Part shown: piece by piece, positions 10,371 through 20,637 of the stretch
Layout of the letters: the number at the start of each line of letters is the position of its first letter
Numbering within the stretch: the first letter of the stretch is position 1
NCBI GenBank assembly: GCA_009763385.1
Contig: CM019824.1
Span: 106,038,660 to 106,102,659 of the forward strand
Direction: 5' to 3'
Origin: Coix lacryma-jobi var. lacryma-jobi
Lineage: Eukaryota > Streptophyta > Magnoliopsida > Poales > Poaceae
DNA length: 64,000 nt
Position numbers and translations under genes: made by a program
The notes under the pieces: model-generated
Seen by the model: only the letters and a program-made list of their open reading frames with translations
Told to the model about the DNA's origin: nothing
Databases searched by the model: none

Positions 10371-11547
10371 CCACTCGGTGGTTTTTCTGTGGCTCAACCA
10401 CCAAACCGAGCCGTAGAAGGGATGCACCGCCTGTACAACCCGTCCACCAACACGTGTCCCTAGGTCCTCGACGCGAGCAACACGTCCCTGGCTGTCAGCC
10501 ACCACAGCTGATCCTTAGGCCACTGGTCCCTCAGTCCAAGCCTCACGTCCGCCCTTCGCCACTCTCGGTCCATCGGCACGGCACGTCTCTACTTGACCTT
10601 CACCTTGCTTTCGATCACTGTATCCGTGCTCGACACCTGCACAACACAAGCCAAAGAACATGCGCATCATCCCAGTTGACAATCACTCATCACTCAGAGA
10701 CTCGGCATACACCCATGTATCCGCAAAAGTTCCAGATATATATCTATGGAAAGAAGGAAAAAGCATCAGTGAGGAATCATAAAATATAAAAGAGCGATTT
10801 GAGAGTGTGATACAGTAAAATCTCTAATCTTTATTTTGAAAATATACAAAAAAAAAACTCCAGAATGAAGGTTGATCAAAGAGTTAGAGATACAGTGCTT
10901 AAATTGATTGTTCTATCTTTCAATTGTTTAAAGATTTAGGTGAAGGAAAAAGCTCCATAGATAAAGGTAATATGAGAAAGTCAGAATAATTAACTCTAAG
11001 CCAAGGGAAGATTTTTGTTTAAACATATGTACCTTTGAGATATGAAAGCATAGTAGCAATTCCTGATTCATCATGAATATTTGCTAAGGGACTAGCAAAA
11101 GGTAAGCTTGGGGGAGTTGTTGACACTGGTTATCTATCATAATCAAGGGATAAATAAATATGAAAAGGGCAAGAATTTGATCACCAACAAAGGTTTAGGG
11201 TTTTAACTGACAATATTCCACGAGTTTTGGTGAACTATGATTCTGCAGGGACTAAACCAGGAAATTAGCACTAATAGCTTCCCATAGAAGGAAACCGACG
11301 GGAGATAACGCCACCACCACGTCAGGATTATTCTAGAAGACTCCAGAGGACGAAAGAAGACACTACGAGGTCGACCACCGCGAGAGGCTGACTAGTGGGA
11401 CCGACAGGTCCCACCAGGAGACCGACCGGTCCCCCATGGGCCTGCTAGCTTCCGTCTTCTTCAAGCTACCTCCACCGACCTCTAGGATGCATCTCGGCCG
11501 TACCTTAAGTCGGTTTGATCCAAGGGCCACAGTTCATCGCCCAGGGC

Positions 11548-11556
11548 TATATAAAC
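11548..11556 (+). promoter_or_regulatory. TATA box of the L LTR
   Basis: CTATATAAA after a GC-rich stretch, about 430 bp into the LTR and followed by the C-rich CCCCTGACCCCCC. A typical LTR promoter layout. Confidence 0.65.
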
Positions 11557-11799
11557 AGCCCCTGACCCCCCTCTCTAGAGCATCAATCAGGGTTTGATCA
11601 TTAGACATCATCAATCAGAGCATCAGGCATTCATCAGAAGGAGATCAATCGAAAGCCCTAGAACTACATCCACCTAGAATAGTAAATAGAATAGGATTAG
11701 AGGAGGCAAGCTTCGCTTGGATTCCTGATCTACTCACGAGAAGGCTCGTAAACCCAAGATCTTCTCTCTTGTATTAACATTATGGATCTATTTCATAAT

Positions 11800-11965
11800 T
11801 GCTCTTCTAGTTCATCATTGTTTATGTTCCAATTCATCGTCTAGTTCATGTTCATCGTCTAGTTCATCTTCTAGTTCATAATCTTGTCCTAGTTCATGTT
11901 CTAGTTCGTACTTTAGTTCTTCTCGATGATCTAATTCACCTTATTGTTCATCTTCATGTTCTAGT
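11800..11965 (+). repeat. CTAGTTCAT-type simple repeats in L LTR
   Basis: More than ten copies of (T)CTAGTTCAT or variants such as CTAGTTCGT occur in 165 bp, giving a pyrimidine-rich downstream-of-TATA segment. LTR S has a looser version at 46090-46260. Confidence 0.7.
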
Positions 11966-12980
11966 TACCAATACATTTGATATGATTAAGACATCAACTA
12001 TTATATTTTTAATTATAATGCTTATAGTCTGCTTTGATTATATATTTGGCATACATAGTTCATATTTATGTTTACACTCATGTTCGTATAGCGCTCATCT
12101 TAAAGTACAACGGGTGGGTGATAGATGCTATGTAGGAGTGGTGCCTATACAGTATTTATCTGCGAATGCGTCCTATGTTCCGGATAGAGTGGTAGATCGC
12201 AGGTGTGACAGACCTGTTGAGTCCTTTGTATTCCACCTCCCGAATGTAGTGTTCAGTATGGCTCGGTTAACTCATGGTTTAGGGGTTACTCTGTTTAGCA
12301 CCTTTAATATGGAGTTGCCTCTTGATTATAAATATGATGTGACCTAGCCAATGATTGCCAAATATAATTGCACTAATCAATGTATGCTATAACTTGTAAT
12401 TAGAATAACTTAGGAATGTTTCTTATTAATACCTATTCTAATCATCACTTGCTAGGCAGTACTATTCTAAGATTATCCTTGATTGATCTGATCTTTGTTA
12501 TCATTTATCATTTATCATTATCATTTACTCTGTAACCTGATCCCTGTCTAAAGTAATTAGAGTGTTATCAGTCTTATTATAAGTGTGTGCCATAATGAAT
12601 GTTGTTAAGTCCTCATTAATATAATGCCATCATATCTTGAATTGATTAGTCTCTAGGCTAAATATAAATAACGATACCTGAGACTAGCTTGGGTGAAATG
12701 CTTCTACACGGGTATATTTATCTGTGCGCTTGCGCGTAAATATTTATCTTTAAATCCAGAGCCCTGATATAATTACATTGCTAGCTTCATGTTGGGGATG
12801 ACAACTTGACGTTAAGTGAAGTTAGTAGTGTCCCGTACACTCTTTAGTGCCTTCACTAGTTTAATATTTTTTGTGGCTCATTCTTAAAGTGATTCCATTA
12901 AGGAGGGTAGTATTTCTGGCGCCGTTGCTGGGGATAAATTAAAACTCTATTCTTAGTAGCGACGTTAAGAAATACCAACA

Positions 12981-13450
12981 GTGATCATGCACCTTTAAGG
13001 ACCAATACGAATGTTGCTATAGGGTGGATCTAATCCTCTTGATGGCCGCAACTTGCTGAGTGCCGAATCAGAGCGTTCTCTTGTCTGATGGTTTGATACA
13101 AAGTGCGGGTTGCCCGCTTTATCACGCCTTATAGGAACCAATACCCTCTCTTTAAGGTATTGTATTCTCTATAGGTTGGTAGCCGGGTGTTTAGTCCGTA
13201 CTAACCAGGGGGAGTTGTGTGAGCTCGAAGCTCGGAACTCAGTATGGCATAATATTTGCCAAGAAGTTCATTAGAGTAATATAATATTAGTCGGTGATGC
13301 TAAGAGTAGCAATATACAATTGTCAAGGCCTATTGTATGCTCTTTGTAAGTAACTTTTAAAGTCAGTTTATTTTATCCGACTATCTTGTCATGATAAACA
13401 TAACTACCAATGAAGAAGACTTGTCATACTCTACTTTTGCGTGGTAGACC
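12981..13450. other. Unassigned 470 bp between L and F1
   Basis: No frame, LTR border or repeat that I can assign. The first bases (GTGAT) may be the right target duplication of L. The AT-rich composition and a GGGGGAG at 13209 would suit old retrotransposon sequence. This is the only stretch of the window with no element call. Confidence 0.4.
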
Positions 13451-13658
13451 TAAAGGACCGGACTGGCGACTAGAGGGGGGGTGAATGGGAGCCTCAAATT
13501 TCAACTTGTGAAATAGATAGCCCTTGTCCAAGAAAATCACCCCAAAAGCGAAGACCCAAAACAACCGGTGAGTTCACAACCTACGAATAGGTGGATACCG
13601 TAGGAGATGTCCTAGAGGTACAGCGGAACTACCGGAGAACGACCGAAACCAAGTGCCA
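13451..13658 (-). repeat. F1: Sirevirus LTR fragment
   Basis: It starts TAAAGGACCGGACTGGCGAC, matching the LTR border at 15377 (TGAAGGACCGAATTGGCGAC). It follows that LTR through the CCCAAAAG(T/C)GAAGAC and GTGGATACC stretches to AAACCAAGTGCCA. Here F2 interrupts it; Sire2 continues AACTGCCAAACCCAC. The rest must lie right of the window. Confidence 0.8.
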
Positions 13659-14579
13659 TGCGGATACATGGGTGTATTCTGGGTCTTGAGATGATGAGTG
13701 ATTGTCAACTGGTTTGATGTGCATGTTCTTTGGCTTGTTTTGTGCAGGTGTTGAGCTCGGAGACGATGATCAATGGCATGGTGAAGGTCAAGTAGAGACG
13801 TGCCGTGTTGATGGACCCAGAGCGGTGAAGGGCGGATGTGAGGCTTGGACTGACGGACCGGTGGCCTGAGGATCAGCCGTGGTGGCTGACACGCTGGGAC
13901 AGCGACGAGCGGAGACTTGCGGGACATGGTGTGGCTTGGGTCGTGGACCTGAGGACACGTGTCTGTGGACGGGGTGCACGGGCGGTGCATCCCTCTACGG
14001 CTTCAGTTTGGTGGTAGAGCCCCAGAAAAACCACCGGGTGGACGGTTTCCAGGTTTGGGCCACAAAACCTGGGTGGTGTGGGTTTTCGAGTTTGGGCCTC
14101 AAAACTTGGGCTGAGGACGGTTTCCAGGTTTGGGCCTCAAAACCTAGGCGCTGGCAGGATTCTGAGTTTGGGCCACAAAACTCGATGGACGATAGGTTTC
14201 CCAGTTTCAGCCTCAAAATCGGGGGGAGGTCCAGGAAAAGGACGGATGACACATTGGTGGCACATGGCGGCATCGGGTGAGGTCGCGTCGGGGCGAAGCT
14301 ACCGGATGTGCGGGCGTGCCCGTCGAATCGACTGCACTTCGAGTTGGACAGGAATACTCTTAGGGTTAGCCTATTCGCTCATTAGCTGTAGGGGTAGAAG
14401 GGGAATAATTGTATTAGGCTATATTAGAAGAGGCCACCCCTCCCTCCATTCTTTCTTAGCCATTGCTATTTTCATTCTAGGGTTTCCTGCTTCCCATTCC
14501 CTGCTGTAGCTACTGAGATCCGTAGAGACGGCTAATCATACCTCTGTGTTCTTGAGATTTTGAGGAAACAGGACCAGGA
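13659..14579 (+). mobile_element. F2: Sirevirus LTR, 5' part, plus strand, inserted in F1
   Basis: It starts TGCGGATACATGGGTGTA, the U3 end of a Sirevirus LTR, in the reverse orientation to F1. TGCCA just before it (13654-13658) is the expected target duplication. It carries its own hairpin array at 14030-14220 and runs to TTTTGAGGAAACAGGACCAGGA, where element G begins. The remainder of LTR and element is outside the window. Confidence 0.8.
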
Positions 14580-14994
14580 TGTCAGAGATATCATCAGAAG
14601 ATGATTACTCCGACTAATCCCGGACGGCACAGGAGATCCGAAGACTTGATATGAAGCGTACTTGGATTAGGATTCTCACTAGAACTTAGTCGAGTTCTTA
14701 AAGGAAGTCTTGTAATTAGATTAGGACTCCTCGGTTGTAACCGACTAGGACTCGGTCTGTGCTATGCTTCGCCCGGATATATAAGGGGAAGCAGGCGCAG
14801 GCTCCAGACAATTTGAATCATAATCATATACAAGGCATATGCCACACTGGACGTAAGGTATTACGCTATTTAGCGGCCTGAACTAGTATAAAACGTTGTC
14901 TCTATGTACTCGCCGAGTCCTACGAACGCCGATCCCCAACGAACAAATCGTCTGAGATTACTCAAGATGAGTTGCCAGTTAACAAACACCGACA
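14580..14994 (+). repeat. 5' LTR of G
   Basis: TGTCAG at the start and CCGACA at the end form an imperfect terminal inverted pair. A TATA box (ATATATAAG, 14777-14785) lies in the middle. The right edge sits two bases before the primer site, the left edge where similarity to the Sirevirus LTR stops. Length is 415 bp. Confidence 0.65.
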
Positions 14995-14996
14995 GC

Positions 14997-15014
14997 TGGC
15001 GCGCCAGGTAGGGG
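14997..15014 (+). other. G primer-binding site
   Basis: TGGCGCGCCAGGTAGGGG, two bases after the LTR end. It contains the palindrome GGCGCGCC. Confidence 0.75.
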
Positions 15015-15172
15015 CTTTCGGTGATTCGACGACCAAGAGCCCGGCGAACCACGACAACTTGTTCTCGGTGGGATCAATTTTCGTTTTTGGATCATGGACT
15101 TGCATCGCGGATGATCAAGGAAAGCTGCATCGACAACTTCACAATGATCTGAAATCACAAGCCACACCAAAG

Positions 15173-15376
15173 ATGAGTGATCTCACTCAGAACCTAGCAA
15201 ACCTTGCTATCCAAGATCCGCAAGATTCTGGAGACCAACCGGAAGCACCCGACTCCTACTCGAACTAAAATTTTGAGAACGAAAAGGACTTAGAGATCAA
15301 ACATGGCATCACCTTCGGACTGCGAAACTCGGCTGAAAACTTCCAAGACCTGATTGACGCAAAATTCAAAGAGTAT
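15173..15376 (+). pseudogene. G gag, first part
   Basis: ATG at 15173 (MSDLTQNLANLAIQD). A stop TAA at 15266-15268 falls after DSYSN. The same frame then continues FENEKDLEIKHGITFGLRN to KFKEY at 15376, where Sire2 is inserted. It is read on in 63348-64000. An upstream open frame from 14972 crosses the primer site and is probably not the real start. Confidence 0.65.
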
Positions 15377-16336
15377 TGAAGGACCGAATTGGCGACCAGA
15401 GGGGGGGGGGTGAATGGGAGCCTCAAATTTCTTCTCGAGAAATGATGGCCCTTGTCCTAGAGAATCACCCCAAAAGTGAAGACTCAAAACAACCGGAGAA
15501 TTCATGACCTACGAGTAGGTGGATACCCTAGGAGATGTCCTAGTGGTACAGCGGAACCCCCGAAGAAACACTAAAACCAACTGCCAAACCCACGGAGCAA
15601 AACAACAAAGTCTGCAGACTCACGGATTGTCTGGGGTCAGAGTCCCGGACTGTCTGCCGTTGAATCCCGGACTATCCGTGACTAAGTGTCGGACTGTCCG
15701 CCGGACAAAACGCAGAAACCAAACAGTGCTGCAAGTCTGCTGGGCAGGTCCCGGACTGTCCACGGGTTTGTACCGCGGACTGTCCGCCGTTCACTCGACA
15801 GTGAACAGTCAGGGGTTTGCGCCTGAGTGACCTGGCCGAGACCTGATGCGCGGACTATCCGCCGTCAGGGGCGCGAACTGTCCGCCAACACCCAGAAAGC
15901 ACAAACCTGCTCGGGTTCAAAGCCAAATCCAAATCGATCTCAACCAAATCAAAAGAGACTTCGATCAAACTCCTCCCTGGTGTTCGTCAATGTGATAGGG
16001 TGCTAATCCTAAGAAATTATTGGACCAAACGAAGTCAATCAAGAGAGATTCGTGAATCACCGTAAAAGGGGGAAAAAGGAAGAACGAACGCGAAATCAAC
16101 CCAATCTATGGATTCGTGAGGTTAGGAGAGAATTCCTTCGGTAGAAAGAAGGGGCTCATGATCAAGAACAAATTGATTCAACTGGAATAAAAAATCATCT
16201 CACGGACAGGGAGAACGAGGCAAATCTCCGGGAGATGAAAAACCAAAACATGAAGAACACAAAGTGTAAGACACGATTCGATTCGATTCCAGCCGAAATT
16301 CCTCCACACGTGGAGACAACGAGAATACGGTCTCGT
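15377..16336 (-). repeat. Sire2 3' LTR, first part
   Basis: Matches 61285-62247 closely, including the CGGACTGTCCG array at 15600-15890. It is cut by H at CTCGT (16332-16336) and resumes at 31536. Confidence 0.9.
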
Positions 16337-19300
16337 TGTAACAGAACCGACCAATTTGCACCAGATTAAGCACTGAAACCTCCGCTTAACGCAAAGATCC
16401 TCAAGTACTTAAGCTCGTACAAACCCGGTAGTCCAGAAATCTCGAAGGATTTCAAATCATTCAACAACATCCAACCAAGATCGTACTAGTTCAGTGAACA
16501 TGCTCACAAATTACCACACAGTTGCACATAGATCAAATTACATTGGAGTTTAACAGTTATTACAAACCATAATTTAACAGAAGTAGCGGAAGCAACATAG
16601 TCTTTAAACATAAGTTTTGGATTGTTCAAAATACAGTGCCATCAATTGACCAGGTCCGCAAAAGCAACAGATGAGATAAGTGGCGACCATGCCCTTGGTC
16701 TAGTCATCGCCCGGGACAGGATACAGACAGTTCTCGCAATAGCCGTAGAAGCATTGCCCATCTGCAACAACAAAGGGATAGCACCCTGAGTACGAGAAGG
16801 TACTCAGCTAGACTTACCCATCAAAAAACCAGAAATAACTGACACCAAGGAGTATGCAAGGCTGTATCTGGGGTTGGCCATACCTACCTTGTGCGCAAAA
16901 GCATTTTATTATTAGATAATCATCTTTTGAGGGTAAGCAGTCAATTTTATGTAATCAACCTGATTAACTAGATTTGCACCTGATCTAGAGCAAACAATTG
17001 ACTACTTAATCAGACAAGAGTGACTATTTCATCAATAGCCTTTCAGATTCAACATCATAACCATCATTAATTCCATAAGTTACTACGGTAACACATGCTC
17101 AGTCAAGTTACTCACTAACCAGGAGCGATGGCGATTATAATCGATTCCTACCAGCTGGGCATAAAATGTCGCACACTCGCCCGATCACACCTTGCCAGGC
17201 GGCCGTTGGCGACCAATTCAGGAGGTTCAAGAACCCAATTCACGGGACGGCCATGGGCCCTTCTACACCAGGGGTTATCTCAATGCCAGGTCGCTCAAGC
17301 TATTAACTGCCCACGGTCATGCCAGGTCGATCAGGCCTTGCCTGCCCTCAGAACATGCCAGGTCGATCAGAATAGTTGCCCCCGGTACATATAAGGCCCT
17401 GGGTGTTAGGCGTCAACATCTCCATCACCGGCTCGAAAAACCTTACTTGGCTTCACGGGAGGTACCCGCACCTGCTCCGTTAAGTGATTGACGCGTTCAA
17501 AATGACTGAGGTGTGCCTTCGTCGGGCCCTAATCGACACAGACGGGAGACTACTAGCACACAAAACCCATGTCCTGCTGCTCCTACATCCCGCCCGGTCT
17601 CAATTTAATTATCACTTGGTTATCTCCATGATAGCACCAGGCTAAACATGATCAGTATCCACCTATATGCGGGAGACAGGAAATCACCTGACTTTTACCG
17701 GTCTAGGCAGGGCTAAGCATAAATGAACCTAGACTTAACAGGGATAACAAGATATAATTGCAGGTGGACAAGGATAAGTAAATAATGCATCAACGGTATC
17801 ACTCAACTCCTATAACCTAATGCAACAATCATATCAGGTTAATTGTAAAGCATTTGCAAACCGTAGGAGTTAAAAATGCTCCGGGCTTGCCTCGCTCAAA
17901 GTCTGAAGGGCGGTGATCGCGGCACTCCGGCAGCTCTTCAACGTCTCCTCCTGGGATCTTCTCTTCCAGCGTCTCCTCCTGGTACTGCTCCTCGAGTGAC
18001 GGATCCTGAACTTCCACTATCGACCCTGCATGATGCATGACATGCATAAATAACACGAATGCACGGGGGATGCATGGTGATGCAATATGGAACAAGGCAT
18101 TTCAGGTGATAAGCACATGTCATCTACTGCTACTCAACTGCTTAACCTCCTATGTTCAACTTGTTAAGCTATGTTGTCACCACATCAAAGTATACTTAAT
18201 GAGTTTATTACCCTCTAATTACTTGCTGAAATAAATCTAATTAAACTAGCCTATAACAGCAACCCATTCTAGACGGCTTCAGAAAAATTTACAAAAATTA
18301 CTGGAAGTTAACAATGGGTAATCTAGTCCTTGGTCCAAATTTCACCCCATTTGGACTTAAACTCCATTCTCTATGAAAAAGACAAATTCTATCATGGAAA
18401 TGTGCTTTGAACTACACACCCTAGAAAAAAGTGTCAAACAACAGATTTCTCATTTTTCTACTGAACTTTCTAGCACAAGAGCAGTTTGCATAAATTCTCA
18501 GGTTCATATTCCCCATATTTTAATTACTACAAAATAAACAAGGAAACAACATTTAACCATTTTAAAAGCTACTGCTAAAATAATTCACAGAACAACCTTA
18601 TATTATATTTTTCCCTGAAACTATACATCCATACAAATCTAACAAAACTGGAATCACATTTTTCTGACTTATACATAATTAGGTATGCATTTTCTAACTT
18701 AACAGCAACTTCCCAATTTAAATTAATCTACACATAAAAGTATCACTAAAAATGCATTCAATATTTTTCAAAGATAGATCTAAACATGCTTGACCAAACA
18801 AAATTTGTTTTGCAGGATTTGGACTTAAAATGAGCCTTGTAGGACTTTTTGAAGCCTTTACATAATTCTGCAACAACAAACTAAAAGAAAACTCAATCCT
18901 ACACGCGACGGACACCCTACTTGACTCAGCCGAGGCTCGAGGCAAACGCTCGGCACACTCGACTCGACTCAGCCGAGGCTCGAGGCAACGCTCGGCACAC
19001 TCGGCTCGACTCGGCCGAGGCTCGAGGCAACACTAGGCACACTCGGCTTTCCGAGGCCTAATGTACCCAGGTTTTCCCTTTTTCTCTCTCACACTCTCAT
19101 CTTTGCCTCTGCCGGCGAGGCCCACTGGTCAGGCGACCAAGTTACTAGGCGAGGCTAGGCTCGGCGGTCAACAGCGGAGTTTGGCGCCGTGGTCGTTGAC
19201 TGGCCCTAGCTCGTCGGCGGCGAGGCTTCCGGTGACGCCGAGACCATCACTGGATGCGGGTTTGCTAGGCGAACACGACTGACTGACTTGCTGAGCCAGA

Positions 19301-20637
19301 GGGATACTGGAGCAAGCTCGACGGCAGCCATGGCGGAGCGGCGGCTCTGCGACGCGACGACAAAACTCTTCCCGGCGAGCTTGAGGCTCAGCGAGACTAA
19401 CACTAGCCTAAGCAAGTCCTAAGCGACCTATTGGGGCGACTTTCGAGCCTCGGCATCCCCGGCATTGCCCGGAGCGATGCACGGCGGCAGTCCAAGGCGG
19501 ACATGGCGGCGACATGGCTCGGTTCCGGCTGAAACATGGCGAAGAGAGGTCTCCAGCGATACCTAAGGAACTTCAGCGGTAGAGAAGACTAGAACATGGC
19601 TCGGTTTGGGACAGCTTGGCCGGAGACGGTCGGTTCACGTGAAGGTCACTGTGGCGGCCATGGCGAGAACCCGAGGATAGCACTCGACGTCCTGCCTGCT
19701 AGAGAGGGAAAGAGGGGAAACCAACCCTGGCAGGTGAAAGAGGAGGTCAAGACGGAGAGGATGGCGGGAGGAATCGGGCGGCGGTGCGGTGAGTAGCGAG
19801 TAATCGCTCGCCGGAGTTCGGCGGGCGGCGGCGGCGTGGAGCTCTGGTGAAGATGGAGTGGAGTGGAGCGAGGGAGAGAGTGAGCGATGAATGCTCTTCT
19901 GGCTTGCAAGCTCAAGGCGGAGCGAAGGCAAAAGGAATGAAGGGCTGGGTGCATTGCACCTGGCCAGTTCCCGTCGGGGAGGAGCTCCCGACCGGACGCG
20001 GCGGCGTCAGGCATCGCGCTCCACGCGGCGAGCAAGCACCGAGCACCAGGGCGACGTGGCGAGCTTGGGCGCAAACCACGGGCGGCGATGACGGTGGTTT
20101 GGCCGGCCGGCGAGGCGGTCTCGCGGCGGCGGGCGGTTTCGGTTGGCGCGGAGGGAGCGGCGTGCGCACGGGAAGAAGAAGGAGAGGCTGACAGGCCGGG
20201 CCCACTAGGGTTAAACTAATAAGGTTTGGTTAAAAACTTTGATGCTCCATAACTTCCAAACTAAGCCAAATTAGGAAAAGGTCCTAAAAGCAAAGTTGCT
20301 TAGAATTTTGTAAGGAACAAATCATCTTTAAGGCTCGAGTCCAAATTCTGCTTAGAAAAAGAAATTTACTTCTAATCTAGTTTTCTAATGCAAGAAATCA
20401 CATTTTAACAACTTTTTCCGAGAAAGTGCTTTTAAACAAAGTTGCTCCTTTCATCAAGATCTACAACTTTGTTTTAAGGCACTAAGTCAGAAACAGAAAG
20501 CAAAATAAGGTTACACTAGAGACTATGCAAGGACTTAAGCACTTATTCAAACATATGCATATGAAATGATGAGATGCTATGCTTATGCCAGGACAAATTA
20601 TGCAGTTTAAGGAATGCTTAACACCGAGGGTGTTACA
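16337..20637 (-). repeat. 3' LTR of H
   Basis: Near-identical partner of 27230-31535. The part at 19100-20200 is very GC-rich and open in several frames on both strands, without a recognisable product. Another section (17280-17380) has three ATGCCAGGTCG(A/C)TCA repeats. The element reads right to left, so U3 is the 20637 end. Confidence 0.93.
18919..19050. repeat. ~44-bp tandem repeats in the H LTR
   Basis: Three copies of GCCGAGGCTCGAGGCAA(A)CGC followed by TCGGCACACTCG. The other LTR has the same array at 29817-29950 with small differences. Confidence 0.75.

Larger units (their letters stand above)
8008..10725 (-). mobile_element. Sire1: Sirevirus (Ty1/copia), 5' LTR and start of gag
   Basis: A minus-strand element. 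Its 5' LTR is 8658-10725, the initiator-tRNA primer site is next to it, and gag reads leftward until T interrupts it at 8007. The rest of the element lies left of the window. The right flank AAAGT (10726-10730) should be one copy of its target duplication. Family calls rest on gag and LTR similarity to the complete copy Sire3 at 36995-50479. Confidence 0.9.
8658..10725 (-). repeat. 5' LTR of Sire1
   Basis: On the plus strand it starts TGAAGGACCGAG and ends ACCCATGTATCCGCA. The same borders recur at 36995-39053 and 48408-50479, where target duplications prove them. In the element's own direction U3 lies at the 10725 end and U5 at the 8658 end. Confidence 0.9.
10726..12980 (+). mobile_element. 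L: Dasheng-like non-autonomous LTR element, 3' part
   Basis: The internal end (10726-11117) carries a polypurine tract GCTTGGGGGAGT directly before the LTR. A stretch around 10860-10950 (ATTGTTCTATCTTTCAATTG) matches the equivalent place in K, minus strand near 53760, so L and K belong to related families. Sire1 is inserted at 10725; the 5' part lies outside the window. No coding sequence is seen. Confidence 0.75.
11118..12980 (+). repeat. 3' LTR of L
   Basis: It starts TGTTGACACTGG just after the polypurine tract and ends AAGAAATACCAACA. The end is set by similarity to solo LTR S (AAGAAATGCCAACA at 47323), whose border is proven by a target duplication. It contains a primer-site-like GGCGCCGTTGCTGGGG at 12918, 63 bp inside the right end. 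Length is 1863 bp. Confidence 0.7.
14580..15376 (+). mobile_element. G: Ty3/gypsy element, 5' end
   Basis: LTR, primer site and start of gag, cut at 15376 by Sire2. The same frame resumes at 63348: the left side ends KFKEY, the right side continues QQIPLTGAQ. The primer site TGGCGCGCCAGGTAGGGG is one I associate with cinful/RIRE2-type (Tat) elements of grasses; lineage is moderately sure. Confidence 0.8.

Noticed and set aside
13051..13250. Possible tRNA or small RNA gene in the unassigned stretch
   Set aside because: I could not fold a cloverleaf or find A/B box promoter elements with proper spacing.
17128..17394. 88-codon frame duplicated at 28021-28287, suggesting a conserved gene
   Set aside because: Both copies lie in the two LTRs of H, so their similarity follows from LTR duplication; it has no domain and runs against the element's direction.
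19646..20205. Overlapping long frames on both strands
   Set aside because: GC-rich LTR sequence lacks stops by composition; the low-complexity Pro/Arg/Ala products match nothing I know.
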